From: Liquidambar formosana
Taxonomy: Eukaryota; Streptophyta; Magnoliopsida; Saxifragales; Altingiaceae
Assembly: GCA_039720395.1 (NCBI GenBank)
Contig: CM077828.1
Location: forward strand, 18,450,264 to 18,514,263
Length of the DNA stretch: 64,000 nt
Reading direction: 5' to 3'
Part shown: positions 13,401 to 23,700 of the stretch, piece after piece
Numbering within the stretch: position 1 is the stretch's first letter
Layout: the number at the start of each line of letters is the position of its first letter
The notes under the pieces: generated by a model
Database searches by the model: none
Told to the model about the DNA's origin: nothing
Seen by the model: only the letters and a program-made list of their open reading frames with translations
Translations under genes and position numbers: made by a program

Positions 13401-16400
13401 GAGTAACTGCTTCATTAAGATCCTCCAGCAAACTTGAAACTTTAGAGTAATGCCATTTTCTCAATCTGTTGTTTTGAAAATGAGAATTGCAGTGTCTTAT
13501 ATGGGCCCAGGGCTTGCCCGAAGGGTTTCCTCGTCATCCAAAAAAAAAAAAATTTTTTGAGAAAGCATCATCTTTCCCTCATGGTCTCTCCAACTATTAC
13601 CCACTCTAGCTAGGCCAGGTTTTTTTTTTTTTTTTTTTTTTTGGTGGGGGATAGGAAACGAAATATTTTATAAATTGAGTACAAAATACATTAAAAGGGA
13701 AGAGATTGCGTTCAAAAAAACACTATACCATCACAAAACCCCAAAAACTATACCCGACCAACCAGACCTAAACCGAGTCTGAATGACCTCTACAAAAACA
13801 ATGCCCCCCCAAACCCAAAAAGAAAACCTCCCTTACAAACTTTCTAACCCTCAAACCAAAACACTAGCTTAAGGAGGATAAAAATGACCTCCCAAGCACC
13901 TCCTCCTGGCACTCTTTAAAGTGCAAATCTCAATCCAATTTCTAAGGATCAAAAAGAGAGGAACTCCTTCAAAAGGTTTGTCCACCGAAGCCCATGAGGA
14001 AGCAAGAAAACAAACACTCTCCCACAACCCCTCTCTCTCTTTACTTTTGTCACTTGAGATCCCGGCATTCCTCTCGAGCCAAATTAATAGTGCAGCTCCA
14101 CAAAGATTTGGCCCTCTTGGCCCTACCAAGATCTCGAAAATCCACTTCGAACATACCCCAAATATGTGTTGGGCTAACCCAACACGACTTGCAATATCAA
14201 AGAAAGGGTGCCACAACCCCTTCGCCACATCATGGTGCAAAAAGAGGTGATCCACCGGCTCACCCTTCTTACAAAGAACACAACAATACGGGGAGAGACA
14301 AAACATCGGTCTTATCAAAAGTATTCGTTCTTTGAGGGGTAGCTGACCAAGCCAAGATCTTTACCTTAAGAGGAAATTTCTCTTTCCAAATCATCCTAGC
14401 AAGGATGAACGGACAATCGGAGAATTGAAAAACAAGTTACAGGAGAACGTCCCTTAAGAATTAGATCTTGAAGGAGAAAGAAAAACAGTCTGAATAGACA
14501 ACCAGAATGAAGCCAAAGCCTCGGACTCTTTATCATTAAGATTACGAGAGAAATAAAAATTGCAATTAGAAGAATTGGAATACAAAGAAATAATCTCCGC
14601 AATAAAAGTCCCCATTATCCTAAGAAGGAGGATCCAACTCAAACGAAGGGCATTTCCCCACACATTCTCCCAAAAGCAAATTCAAGCTCTATTACAAACA
14701 ATGAATTTGACATGACTCAAGAAATAAGGTAGTCCTTGAGAAATAAATTTTCATGGACAAATTCTCCCTCTCCACAACATGAGAATCACAGCCATTATCT
14801 TGAATGTTTTATTTTCTCTTGATCACAAAATGACATAAAGAACCTTGTTTCATGGGGAATCTCCGTGAGGTTCCTGGGTACCACATTACCCAAACCTACA
14901 CCACCTTTTTCCTTAAAATGAGACACCACCTTAAAATTAACCCAATGATCCTTATTCCCCTATCCACTACCTTCCCACAAAAAAAAAAAAAAAAAAAAAT
15001 TATCATTTTCTCTATACTCTTGGCCACATTCATGGGAATCTTAGAAACGGAAACATAGTTCGTAGGCATACTATCCAGACTTGAGTTCACTAGTGTAAGC
15101 CTACCACCCCTATAAATGTGCCTTCTTCCACCCATCTAACATTTTGCCTACTTTCTCAACAACTGAATCACAGAAGCTACAAGACAAAAGATTGCCACTT
15201 AGAGGCATACCAGATTACCAGGATACTTTATCGGCCACTCACTAACTGAGCACCCTAGCAAAGCCGCAAATCTCTCAATCTTACTTGAATCAACATTGAC
15301 TCCCCCTATGGTACTTTGGGCCTTGTTAACTCTCAAACCCGATGTTATGGTTTCTAAACATGATCTTGTATAGAATGAATTCACTTACATTCTTCCTTCA
15401 TGTCACATACCCCAAGGAGCTGGATATAAGAGGCTTTGTTGAGTTAAATTGTGTACATGCTGTCTTTCACAAGCACAGTAGTTACCAGGATGATGTGTGG
15501 GCTAACATCTGCTATTCACAACCTCTTAAAAATATTGAAGGCATTAAAAGAGATGGAGAAAGAGGCACCTTCCAAAGAAAAACTGTGCAATTCTGTTTCA
15601 TACTTGCAATAAATATAATTTTGTATCTGCCACACTAAGAAATTTTATCAAGTGCTGCCCAGAGTGACTGTTCTTACTGTTGAGAGACTGGTCAGATTCT
15701 AGTTTAAGGGCATAATTGGAGCTTCTTGTGGATTTAGCAAAACCACTGATTGCTAATGTTGAGTCTGTTATAAAAATCTTGCAATTTTAACATCATGATT
15801 CATGACTTATAATATTTTTTTACAGCAACAATTTATAAGTTGCTGCAAGTGGAACATTGTTGCATATATGTTGGGTTCATGATGTTTACGTTCTGTAGTT
15901 AAGTAAATTTTTTTTACCTCTATAGATCTGGCTTATTGTTTATACATAAACCTTTTCTGGATCAGAATGCCGATCAGAAATCAGTTTCTTCAGATCAAGA
16001 TCAAAGCTCTATGCTTAAGGTGATCTGCAATCAACGAGATCGATTTCGGACACGCTTGCGAGAGACAGAAGAGGTATATTGTTTCACCTTATGCAAATTT
16101 TCACCTATTTATTCCTTTCTCTATTTGTGGTAATTGCAAATAAGTTTTATTCTGATGGTTAGATTATGGGTTCACTTGCATGACTCAACTGAATTTTTTT
16201 AATGTATTAGGAAAATAGGCATTTGAAGGAGAAGATAGGGATGTTAACCGTGGACCTAGAGAAAACGAAAGCGGATAATGTCAAACTTTACGGAAAGATT
16301 CGTTATGTGCAGGATTACAATCTTGAGAAAGTAGTTTCTAGAGGATCAAAGAAGGTGCCTTATTGCAGTTCTCATAATTATTTTTGTAGTTTGGTTGTAG

Positions 16401-18566
16401 TCTCTTCTAGCTAAGAGTTTCTCTTATTTGATCATTTTCAGCATTCGGAAGATCTTGAAAGTGGCTTCAGTTCAGATGTGGAATCCAAGTACAAAAAGAT
16501 ATATGAGGATGATATAAATCCCTTTGCAGCTTTCTCAAAAAAGGTTTTCAAGTTCAGATCCTTTGTTAAATTTGTATATTTTGGTTCAATTTTGATGTGC
16601 ATCTGAAAATCGAGCATAATGGTTGATTCAATGCCTGCCTGATTTCCATTTAATCTGTTGAATCAACATTGTGTTTCTCTCTCATTAATACAATTTGTTT
16701 CGTTAAATGGGAAAAGAAAAGAAAAAAAGGAAAAGAAGATTTGTGTTTTAATATTGTAATCAAGAAGAAGAGACACAAAGCTTGTGCGTTCTCTCCTATG
16801 ATGTGTGTGTGTGTATTTTTAATAATAGTTTATCAGTGTTGCTAGGTGTTTGAATTTAGGTTACTTCTCATTGTTTATGTCTAAATAGTTTCTTTTTTTG
16901 GGTTAGTAGTTCTTATTTATGGAAAATGTGAATTCCAGTTTACACTTATTCCATAGACAATATTAAAACTAGTACATTTTTGGTTCAAGTGAATACTTAA
17001 ATGAATCCAACTCATTCTGAATTTCAGGAATTTATTATATGGTAAACTTTGTTATCCACCTTTTTTTTTTTTTGGTTCTTTATTCTAACAAGCTTGAATT
17101 TAATACAGCATTGAACTTCAATAACATTCTTGTACACTGGAGATTACCTTCTTCCACTAAAATTGGCCCTTGGAAACATTTTGGTCCAAAAATCCAGAAA
17201 GAGAAAGAGGAGGGGGGTTTGGGGTTGAACTTCTGGAGGTTTTTTTGCGAAAGGGCTCTAAAATTCGTGCAAACTAGGATGCTGCCAACAAGATAGAACC
17301 TAACAACTGGGGTGAAATAATGCTACACATTTGGTTAATGGAAATAAAGAACCACACTAGCTTATAGGTTGGGACTTTGTAGTAGTGGCTAATAAAATAA
17401 GCCTGTTTTCATGTTTGTTATTTGTTATGAAACTTTGCATTTGTTATCTGCATGACATCCATTTATTTTATGTTGTTTCTGTATTTATTCTTACATGCCA
17501 CTTTTTGCTACAGATCATGTACTTACCAAATCTTTTACTTGTAATTAGGAAAAGGATCAAAGGTACAAGGAGTTGGGTTTTAGGGACAGAGTTACACTTA
17601 GAAGTGGACAATTCCTTCTTGGCAACAAGTATGCTTCTATTGTCTTTAATTTGGATTAATTAAAGTATGGCTACATCTCTCTTGGTGAATTTTTTTGGGT
17701 ATCTAATCAACTGTGATACAAGATGCAATCAATTGTGGTATGAGATTTGCATTTCCCACCTTTGTTTGCCTTATGAAATTTATAAAACATGGAAAATGCT
17801 ACTTCACCCATGTCTTGCCACCCACCTTGTGTGTCAAAAGTGTATTGGTGAAAGCAATCATGTAGGGCCGAGCATGGAATAAGGAAAAGCTGCCACATAT
17901 GGATGGGTGGGAGAATATAGGTGAAATAGATGGGTGAAATAGCATTACCCATAAAGTGTTTGCACGTGTGCGCGTTTGCATGTGTGTTTATATGAAACCC
18001 AATCCAGGAAGAGAAGAGGGGGTATGGATAAAACAAAAGGAGTCTTTTCCCTTTGTATAGATCTAGGGAAGTCGCCAGGTCCAACACTCATGTCCTATTA
18101 AACTTGTCTCTTCAAACATATGAGTTTTATTTTGTTCCAGACACTTTTATGGAATACTGCATGTTCGTAAATTGACTCCACCTATACTGAAATGCAACTA
18201 CTGAAGTACTCCAACTATGTGTTTCGTTTTAGTTTCTTCCTTCTTGAATTTGTTGTCATTGTTTTGCTTCCTGTAATGTTGCTATATTTTATTCTGGGAG
18301 ACTATGATATAAATGACGTAGCAAAATATCATCGCAGATATGCTCGAACTATTGCATTCTTCTACACCATTTTGTTGCATGTGCTGGTGTTCGCCTGTCT
18401 ATACCGAATGTCAGCTCTGAGCCATCTTAGGTAACCCATCTGTCAAATATTCAGTTGATTCTGTTGGTTTGTTTCTTATTAATTAAAAATATTCCTTTTA
18501 TGCAGCAATGGCCCTGAGGAAAACCTTATTGGAGAGAAAAACCTTATCCTGCCCCATGCGCTTTAA
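1769..18566 (+). CDS. CASP: Protein CASP (Golgi membrane golgin), 3' twelve exons, 5'-partial
   Basis: Plant homologue of CASP, a Golgi tail-anchored coiled-coil protein that tethers vesicles in intra-Golgi and ER-Golgi traffic (family knowledge). Exons by GT-AG junctions and reading-frame continuity: 1769-1824, 3008-3173, 8582-8674, 10756-10884, 11146-11265, 11805-11885, 15966-16073, 16211-16354, 16442-16543, 17549-17628, 18338-18430, 18506-18566. They join in phase into 410 codons plus TAA, about 60% of the usual length of roughly 690 residues. Diagnostic stretches are KLVEDLRKKVKILQ, AVGYNSIEAEDW, KIRYVQDYNLEKVVSRGSKK and ESKYKKIYEDDINPFAAF. Coiled coil dominates. Exon 11 encodes the C-terminal membrane anchor (IAFFYTILLHVLVFACLYRM) with the tyrosine-containing segment typical of CASP. 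The N-terminal exons are outside the window. Introns are swollen by LINEs, SINEs and MITEs, the largest being 5.4 kb and 4.1 kb. I am very sure of the family and of the exon edges. Confidence 0.95.
3850..4460 (+). pseudogene. Degenerate L1-like LINE reverse transcriptase fragment
   Basis: In CASP intron 2. Translation in shifting frames shows KASGSDGF, then NAKFALLFLKKKGALDFYNF followed by a PISLFTNTYKV stretch, then a KAYDHVN-like and SRGLRQGDPLSP-like segment and a GLI(R)GF-like end. This is the order of motifs in plant L1 reverse transcriptases. Stops and frameshifts break it throughout. The same element probably continues at about 6130-6640, with a MITE and other sequence inserted between. 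Confidence 0.75.
4564..5056. mobile_element. Mutator-like MITE with about 28-bp terminal inverted repeats
   Basis: The left end GTAGTTATTAAACTCGGAC and the reverse complement of the right end, CATAGTTATTAAATCTGGAA, match over about 28 bp. The element is about 493 bp, has no coding potential, and contains GGACCGGTGAATTGG / CCGGTTGACC stretches that are also inverted. Flanks are GTTTTTCCC at 4555-4563 and GTTTTTTCC at 5057-5065, a likely 9-bp target duplication with one mismatch, which fits a Mutator-type insertion. It interrupts the LINE remnant on either side. Confidence 0.65.
5436..5464 (+). repeat. 29-bp poly-G tract after a T-rich run
   Basis: An uninterrupted run of 29 G follows a T run from about 5410. 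It is inside CASP intron 2. Long G runs can form quadruplexes and are prone to length error, so the exact length is uncertain. Confidence 0.85.
5535..5857 (+). repeat. Two diverged direct repeats of about 100 bp
   Basis: The stretch beginning TAAGTTTCCAACCTAAAGCC at 5535-5636 recurs at about 5758-5857 with AAGTTTCCAACCTAAAAGCC and a matching continuation (AGGTATATGAAGACATATC against AAGTATATGAAATCATATC). There is no coding potential. It may be a remnant of a retroelement terminal region; the class is not clear. Confidence 0.6.
6130..6640 (+). pseudogene. Degenerate LINE C-terminal fragment
   Basis: Translation gives a stretch resembling the segment after the L1 reverse transcriptase: GLFFGAGRMMILSITFWNGA corresponds to the FLWGG...KFHLVNWD block of plant L1 proteins, followed by remnants of the downstream region. 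It is interrupted by many stops. Orientation and order fit it being the 3' part of the LINE fragment at 3850-4460. Confidence 0.6.
7285..7510 (+). repeat. Imperfect tandem duplication, unit about 110 bp
   Basis: The sequence from GAATTATAGTATACTTTGAA through TCCAATCAATGTACCGTGTATAAG is repeated about 110 bp later with GTACCATGTATAAG at the end. It is AT-rich and non-coding, within CASP intron 2. Confidence 0.65.
7650..8266 (+). pseudogene. Degenerate RTE-like LINE C-terminus
   Basis: Frames across this stretch carry recognisable C-terminal motifs of RTE-type plant LINEs: GSIIHKDGE, YKMAIRLAML-like followed by an ATKCWAIEK-like block, KMSVAKMMMMLRLISGNTRK, INECIHEKLGG, WFGHVQ-like remnants, and RIHVADPMQSGLRLLIEL at the end. 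Two short open segments (7840-8052 and 8057-8266) are pieces of this. Frameshifts and stops show it is dead. It lies in CASP intron 2 on the gene's sense strand. Confidence 0.75.
8898..9010. mobile_element. Imperfect hairpin element (family C)
   Basis: The left arm has GTGCAGACCATC and GATCGCACGG; the right arm has CCATGCGATCC and GATGGTCTACACC, which are their inverted counterparts. The element is non-autonomous, non-coding, and lies next to a (GT)n run at about 9017-9052. It is probably a MITE related to its two neighbours, but more diverged. Confidence 0.5.
9063..9201. mobile_element. MITE family B, copy 1, flanked by (TA)n
   Basis: The ends are inverted repeats: TGATCATGTGCGGGATATCC at the left and GGATATTCCGCACATGATCA at the right. 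The inner sequence is CG-rich for this window and also partly palindromic (GCGCGCG-rich loop). TA runs lie on both sides. A second copy is at 9446-9602. Confidence 0.75.
9254..9427. mobile_element. MITE family A, copy 2, flanked by (TA)n
   Basis: This is the same element as at 51-224, with the same order of blocks (GGATGATGATCA, paired TGATATAACTTATATCA palindromes, GATGGGAACATAA). It lies between two TA runs and directly between the two family B copies. Confidence 0.75.
9446..9602. mobile_element. MITE family B, copy 2, long near-perfect hairpin
   Basis: GGACTAATCATGTGCGGGAT at the left mirrors ATCTCGCACATGATCAGTCC at the right, and the inversion continues inward (ACGACCGTCCATGAGTGACA against TGTCACTCATGGACAGTCGT). 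Most of the 157 bp can fold into one stem. It is flanked by (TA)n. Confidence 0.8.
9967..10147 (-). mobile_element. tRNA-derived SINE, minus strand, 13-bp target duplication
   Basis: Perfect direct repeats TTGGAAATTGTTT lie at 9954-9966 and 10148-10160. The poly-A tail reads as a T run with ATT repeats on the left. On the minus strand a tRNA-like head shows an A-box-like TTAGTTGAACGG and a B-box-like ATTTCGACTCC. The length of about 180 bp and the lack of a reading frame fit a SINE. It lies in the CASP intron between exons 8582-8674 and 10756-10884. Confidence 0.8.
10462..10491 (+). repeat. Poly-C tract of about 30 bp
   Basis: An uninterrupted C run preceded by a TC-rich stretch, in a CASP intron. 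The exact length is uncertain for any such homopolymer. Confidence 0.8.
11433..11632 (+). mobile_element. tRNA-derived SINE with 12-bp target duplication
   Basis: Direct repeats GATTGCAACTTA occur at 11421-11432 and 11633-11644. The head carries an A-box-like GGATAGTTCAATTGG and a B-box-like GTCCTGAGTTTGACTC at tRNA spacing. The tail ends GGGTTTCCTCATCATC followed by A. A 3' fragment of the same family is at 13495-13552. It inserted on the sense strand of a CASP intron. Confidence 0.85.
12800..13400 (+). mobile_element. 5'-truncated L1-like LINE insertion with poly-A tail
   Basis: A degenerate frame reads KVTFFSWLVARNKCLTLDHL, then RCILCKEVVE followed by VHHLFIHCKVAWSLWS, and FWWASSYFDD. This is the C-terminal zinc-binding (zf-RVT) end of plant L1 pol. 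An A run ends it at 13388-13400. Imperfect direct repeats flank it: GGTAATTGCTTCATT at 12785-12799 and GAGTAACTGCTTCATT at 13401-13416. This fits a truncated target-primed insertion into the CASP intron. Confidence 0.75.
13495..13552 (+). mobile_element. SINE 3' fragment with poly-A tail
   Basis: TCTTATATGGGCCCAGG through GGGTTTCCTCGTCATCC followed by an A run matches the last 55 bp of the SINE at 11433-11632. The tRNA-like head is missing. Confidence 0.7.
13618..15390 (-). mobile_element. L1-like LINE, 3' part, minus strand, degenerate
   Basis: On the minus strand, from 15390 down, motifs occur in the L1 order: GLRVNKAQSTIGGVNVDSSK with LLGCSVSEWPIKY (end of reverse transcriptase), GGRLTLVNSSLDSMP with YVSVSKIPMNVA, and finally CVLCKKGEPVDHLFLHHDVA (zinc-binding region) in an open stretch at 13869-14318. 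The T run at about 13620-13642 is the poly-A tail on this strand. Stops and frameshifts break the frame. It lies in the 4.1-kb CASP intron between exons 11805-11885 and 15966-16073. Confidence 0.8.
16544..17548 (+). other. CASP intron, no further feature
   Basis: AT-rich intron sequence with a short (GT)n and T-rich stretches. I see no inserted element with recognisable ends. Confidence 0.5.
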
Positions 18567-20119
18567 TGTTTATCATCATCGAGGTTCTGTTGATTTCTCT
18601 TCATTGAGATGGGAAACATAGGATTGAAATTATGGATATAAATGTCTTGTACATAGTATATGCAAGAAGAATGATTTTACTTTCTTTGTTTTCCTTCCAA
18701 GTTTGGCAGTGCAAAGAAAATGGTCGCATTTTATATTTTATTTTCATTCGAATTTATATTCTTTTATGGAAGCTGTAAGCTGAAAGCATGTGAAGGCATT
18801 GTAGAGAAAAGGTCTGAGCAACTTGAAGGTTTTTGAGAACCACAACTAATCATGTATAAAATGCAATCCACGGACATGGAACTATACTTTACCTATCTCA
18901 GTTTCTCTGCTCTGACGTCTTCCTGGGAAAACATCAAAAAAATTAAAATAAAAATTTGGGCTGTATTACAGCTTCAATTTTCTTTCTGTTTGATTTTATC
19001 ACCCTACAACTCGCTGTGAGTTTCGGGATTTTCGCAGCTCTTGCAAAAACGAATTTTTGTCTGATAATTTTACTGTAGAACCATGATGGGTGTCCTGTGT
19101 TTTTGCAATGTAGGCCAAGTTGGTACTGTGATATGAGAAAATTCACTGGTCTGTTTTTTTCCTTTTTGGGCAGTGCATTATTTTCCCCGAATTCTCTGAT
19201 ATCATCCTTTGGCTAGTGCACAAGTACCAAGATCTTCTTCCACCTTGTGACAGAGAAATTCAAAGACATGGCTTTACGTGTTGCGCGCAGGTGTATTGTG
19301 TGTGCTCGTCAAGGGCAGTTTGTGGGGAGAAGTGAGGTGAGATGAGATACTAAGTTTATGTACTTAATCCCACGTGCCTAATTAGAGAGGGTCGTTAGGT
19401 TAGGTTAAAAATATGTATGTAGGCTTTTATCCTTAATATTCAGCCCCAAAAAAAAAATAATAATAATAATAATAATGAAGGCTCTCATCCTTAACATATA
19501 TACAGGATGTGTTTATACGTTGTGATGGCTTTGAGTGGTAATTCAAAACCGACAAAGGTGGAGGGTCTTTACAAATCCATACTCGCGGCAGTAGTATTGA
19601 CTCAAATAATTTTTTACTCTGTATAAAGAATTCGTATCAAATATAGATTTGACCCCATTACGTTTTTTAAATTATTTTTTTATTTTGTCTCATTATTTTG
19701 CCAAGATTAAAAGGAATTAGTACTCTTGCATTGCCTTGAAAATGAGTAAGGCAAAAAGAGACTTGATACATCTTTTAAGTTTAATTGCTTGTGACATTAG
19801 CATTAATCCTACCAATTGTTTTTACCACTCTAAGATTACCCTTTCTCTTATGAAATTTATGAAGAATCATCTGCAACCAAATAGAGTTTAATGAATTAAT
19901 GTTAATTTGGTAGTATATATTTAATTTTGCCACGGTAAAATTCACCAATTTAACGGGATGACATTGGTAATAAGACTATCATAAAATGTCTTCAAAGCAC
20001 CAAAAAAAATAAAAAATTTCCTAGTTGTGGCCTTGGTGCTCAGCTGCCAATTAATGTACTAGCAAGGAGATTTGAAATTTTAGTACAAATACCTTAACAA
20101 GGGCCTCATAGGCCATCAA
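18567..20119. other. CASP 3' untranslated region and intergenic DNA
   Basis: This holds the probable 3' UTR of CASP after TAA at 18564-18566, then AT-rich sequence with an (ATA)n stretch near 19456-19476. No open reading frame with family features is seen on either strand. Confidence 0.5.
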
Positions 20120-20191
20120 GTCGTTGTAGTATAGTGGTGAGTATTCCCGCCTGTCACGCGGGTGACCCGGGTTCGATCCCCGGCAACGGCG
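20120..20191 (+). tRNA. trnD-GUC (nuclear): tRNA-Asp (anticodon GTC)
   Basis: A 72-nt cloverleaf. The acceptor stem GTCGTTG pairs with CAACGGC with one G-T pair. The D arm is AGTATAGTGGTGAGT, the anticodon stem is CCCGC/GCGGG with anticodon GTC at 20153-20155, and the T arm is CCGGG TTCGATC CCCGG. The internal promoter boxes are intact (B box GGTTCGATCCC). The discriminator base is G, no CCA is encoded, and there is no intron. A T run from about 20196 can serve as the RNA polymerase III terminator. The sequence is the standard nuclear tRNA-Asp of plants. It lies 221 bp upstream of the PTH start codon on the same strand. Confidence 0.97.
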
Positions 20192-20412
20192 TTCAGTTTT
20201 TTGTTTTTTTTGGTTTTTTTTTTTTTTTTTTTTTTTCCATTTTCCTCTTCTTTCCTAAATTTCTCATTGCAAATGGGTGTTTTCCTTCTCCGACAGCATT
20301 CTAGGGTTTTGACACCTTCTTCCCTGTTCCTCACATTTCCCAAATCACATACATACATATATATATATATAAACACAGAGAGAGAGAGAGGAGGGGAGAG
20401 GAGAGAGAGAAT

Positions 20413-20714
20413 ATGAATGTTGGTGGTATTTCAGCAGTGGCAGCCGTTCGCCATCGCTACTGTTTCTCACCAAAAACCCTAATTTCATCATCTCCTTCTT
20501 CTTATTCTTATTGGAGGATGCTTCACCTCTCACCTTCTACTTCTACTTCTACTTCTTCCACCACCATCACAGCAGCAGCAGCGGCAGCAACCAGCTCAAC
20601 CACCACCAAATTGCCACCGCCGGCGGAGCCGAAGAAGCCCAATCATCCGTGGTTGCTCGTCGGTCTCGGAAACCCCGGCAAGAAGTACAACGGCACTCGC
20701 CACAATGTTCGTAC

Positions 20715-20758
<44 letters not shown>

Positions 20759-23700
20759 GACTCTGCTGTATGGTGGAATTCTTTTCAGGTCGGTTTCGAG
20801 ATGGTAGACGCTATAGCTGAAGCGGAAGGAATAGCCATGGGCAGTGTTTCTTTCAAAGCCCTGTTTGGAAAAGGTTTCCCATGCTTTAACCCCAATTTTC
20901 AATTTTGGTGTAGCTGTTTCGTTATACATTATCAAAAGTATATTAATGTAGATTTTCTTCCCGCATGGTCATATACAACTATGTAATTCGATGTATTCTT
21001 CTATCAGAAAACTTGCTCCATACTTGCTTCAAATGGCATTAGTTTGCTCATTGTTGTGTATGACCTGAAGCCTTAACTTCCTCCACATGTTCTGATAATG
21101 TGAAGATATAACCGAATAAAGTAAGACGAGAGTTTAGGATTTTGTAGGCTGCCCCCAATTTGTTTGCAGTATGGCTCACCAGATGTTTATTGCAAACATA
21201 GAAGACTAGAATGGAAAGAATGACTCAATTACATGGACTGTGTGTTGCAGAAGTCTAGAAGTTGAAATCCACTGACAAGTAACTCATGAAATCAAAAAAC
21301 TTTTGGGAAATAGGTTATTGTTCCCCACTATTGACAGCAAAATAAGTTCTAATGATACAATGCTCGTAACCTTATCAGGTTTAGTGGAGTACAACAAAAG
21401 GAACTTCTCTGTGGTATAAAATATCTATATTGACACGAAATAACTATATACTTAAAAATTAAATATCATTTCAGAACAGCAGCCAATCCGACACTGGGTT
21501 TCTTTTATCAAGATGACATTAAACATATCTCATGAGAGTGATCCTAGTGAGCTGGAATCAATACACTTTTCTTATCCCTTGAGAACTTCTCCTTCTTCCT
21601 CCCCTTATCTTATAAATTTCATTGAGTTTCCAAATTTTAGTGCTTTAGATCATCCTATCAGCAAAGTTGATGGCGCATGAAATTCACTTTGTTCAACTTA
21701 GAATCACCAAAGGTTACATTCAAAATTATTTCCCAGCTAAATATAAAAAACTTTAATAAACAAAAATCTTTCAACACTTATTAATGAAAATTCCTTTTAC
21801 ATTACTATTTTACCTCCTTCTATTTTTTAAAATTTGTAACTAAAGACACAGAAGTTCTGAACATACAACCTTTTCCTATTTTTTAGGAATAAGCTTCTTA
21901 TTTAGATATAAATATTTTAAATAGATATCATCATATCAAGTTTGAGAACTGCTTTATTTAACTTGGATTTATTGCAAAAAGGAAAATACTGGCTTATAAC
22001 CTATTTGGTGTGCAATTCTTAATCTTGAAAGAATTTGTTTTCATTCTTCAGGTTTTATTGGAAATGTTCCAGTTATGCTTGCCAAACCACAAACTTTCAT
22101 GAATGCCAGCGGTGAGTCTGTAAGTAAGCTTATCTTGAAGGACTACCATGTGTACCAGTAGTCAAGAATTCTCTTTGGCTATTTTTCTATGCTTGTATCA
22201 CTGATTGGCTGCTTCTGGACCCATTTTTGAAGGTTGGGGCCATTGTTTCATACTACAAGATTCCCTTGAAGCAAGTACTTGTGGTATAGTATTTATCATT
22301 CTCCCATGTTGGTATGGTATTTACCATTCTCCCATGTTGAATAAAGCAAGTATCTTCCTCTTCAATCCTCAAATTTTGTGGTTTTCTTTTCTACAGATGT
22401 TTGATGATTTGGATTTGCCTTTTGCAAAATTGCGGCTGTTGCCAAAAGGTGGACATGGAGGACACAATGGGTATTTACCATGTTGCTATATTGGTTTTTT
22501 AGCTTCCTGCTATTTTTGCAGTATGCATCATATTTGTTATTCAACTCTATGGTGAATATAGATTAACATACATGTCCTGAGGACAGAAGATATTAAATTC
22601 TCATTTTATATTTTTTATGCACTGGTTCCTAGGCTTTTGGTTGAATGATGACCCTGTGAGCACTTTTGAGTTTCAACTTAACGAAAACTATGCCCTTCTT
22701 CTTGGGATGTTTTTTCTCTTCTCTTGGACAGAAAGGATGAGAAAATATTTCATGGCTCAGGGCCACTATGGTCCTTTCATTCAGAAATTAGTGTGTGCCG
22801 AAAAATGTACAAAAATTCGGTTCTGGCACTTGTAGATTGATGAATGGAAAGGACGGTAGTGGTTTGGAACCCTGGGATTTCTTTCCTTGCAGTAGATGGT
22901 TTTTGGTCAATTATTTGTTTTTGAGATTCATATTTGCCTCAGTGTTGGTGGAGGACCTTTCAGTTAAATTTGAAGCCTGTGTGCTGCATGTTTGGGAGTA
23001 TGATTGCTGAAATAAGAAGAAAGTAAACCATTTTGGGGTTATTATTATACAATTTTAAGAGAATGCCATTTATTCTGTATGTGCGGTTTTATCAGTTCCA
23101 GGTTGAAGAGAGAGTTATGTTTTTCAGTATTAAAAAATTTGTAGCACAAGAAATATCAATTTCATAGGTGGATATTTAAATGCTTGTGGGCTCGTAGTCT
23201 TGTATAGATTGTTGGAAAATATTGCTTTAATTGATGAAGCCTATCATAATAATAATTATTATAGTAGTAGTAATAATAAAAGAGTTCTCCACTTTTTTTT
23301 TTTTTCTTTTAAATTTGGTGGTGGTGGAGTTGATCTCCCATTCTTTAAAGTTGTGTATAGCTTGTGAGATTAATTATAATTGCTTCCCCTTGCAGGATGA
23401 GGAGTGTCATCAATCACTTCAAAGGGAGCCGGGATTTTCCTCGTTTAAGAATAGGTAAAACCCTAACCATGCCAAATTCCTTGTCAAATATGCTCCTTAA
23501 TTTTTACCATTATATGATATTTCTCTAGGAATTGGGCGGCCTCCTGGGAAAATGGATCCCATCAACTTTGTTCTCCGCCCATTCAATAAACAAGAACGTG
23601 AAGAGGTATGTAAAACTTACATACACCCATAAGGCCATGTTTGTTTAGTTGGAATGGAATGGACAGGAATGGAATCTGATTCCATGCTTGATGTAGCCTA

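Noticed and set aside
20116..20416. Frames on both strands through the tRNA-Asp gene
   Set aside because: They overlap a clear tRNA gene and homopolymer tracts.
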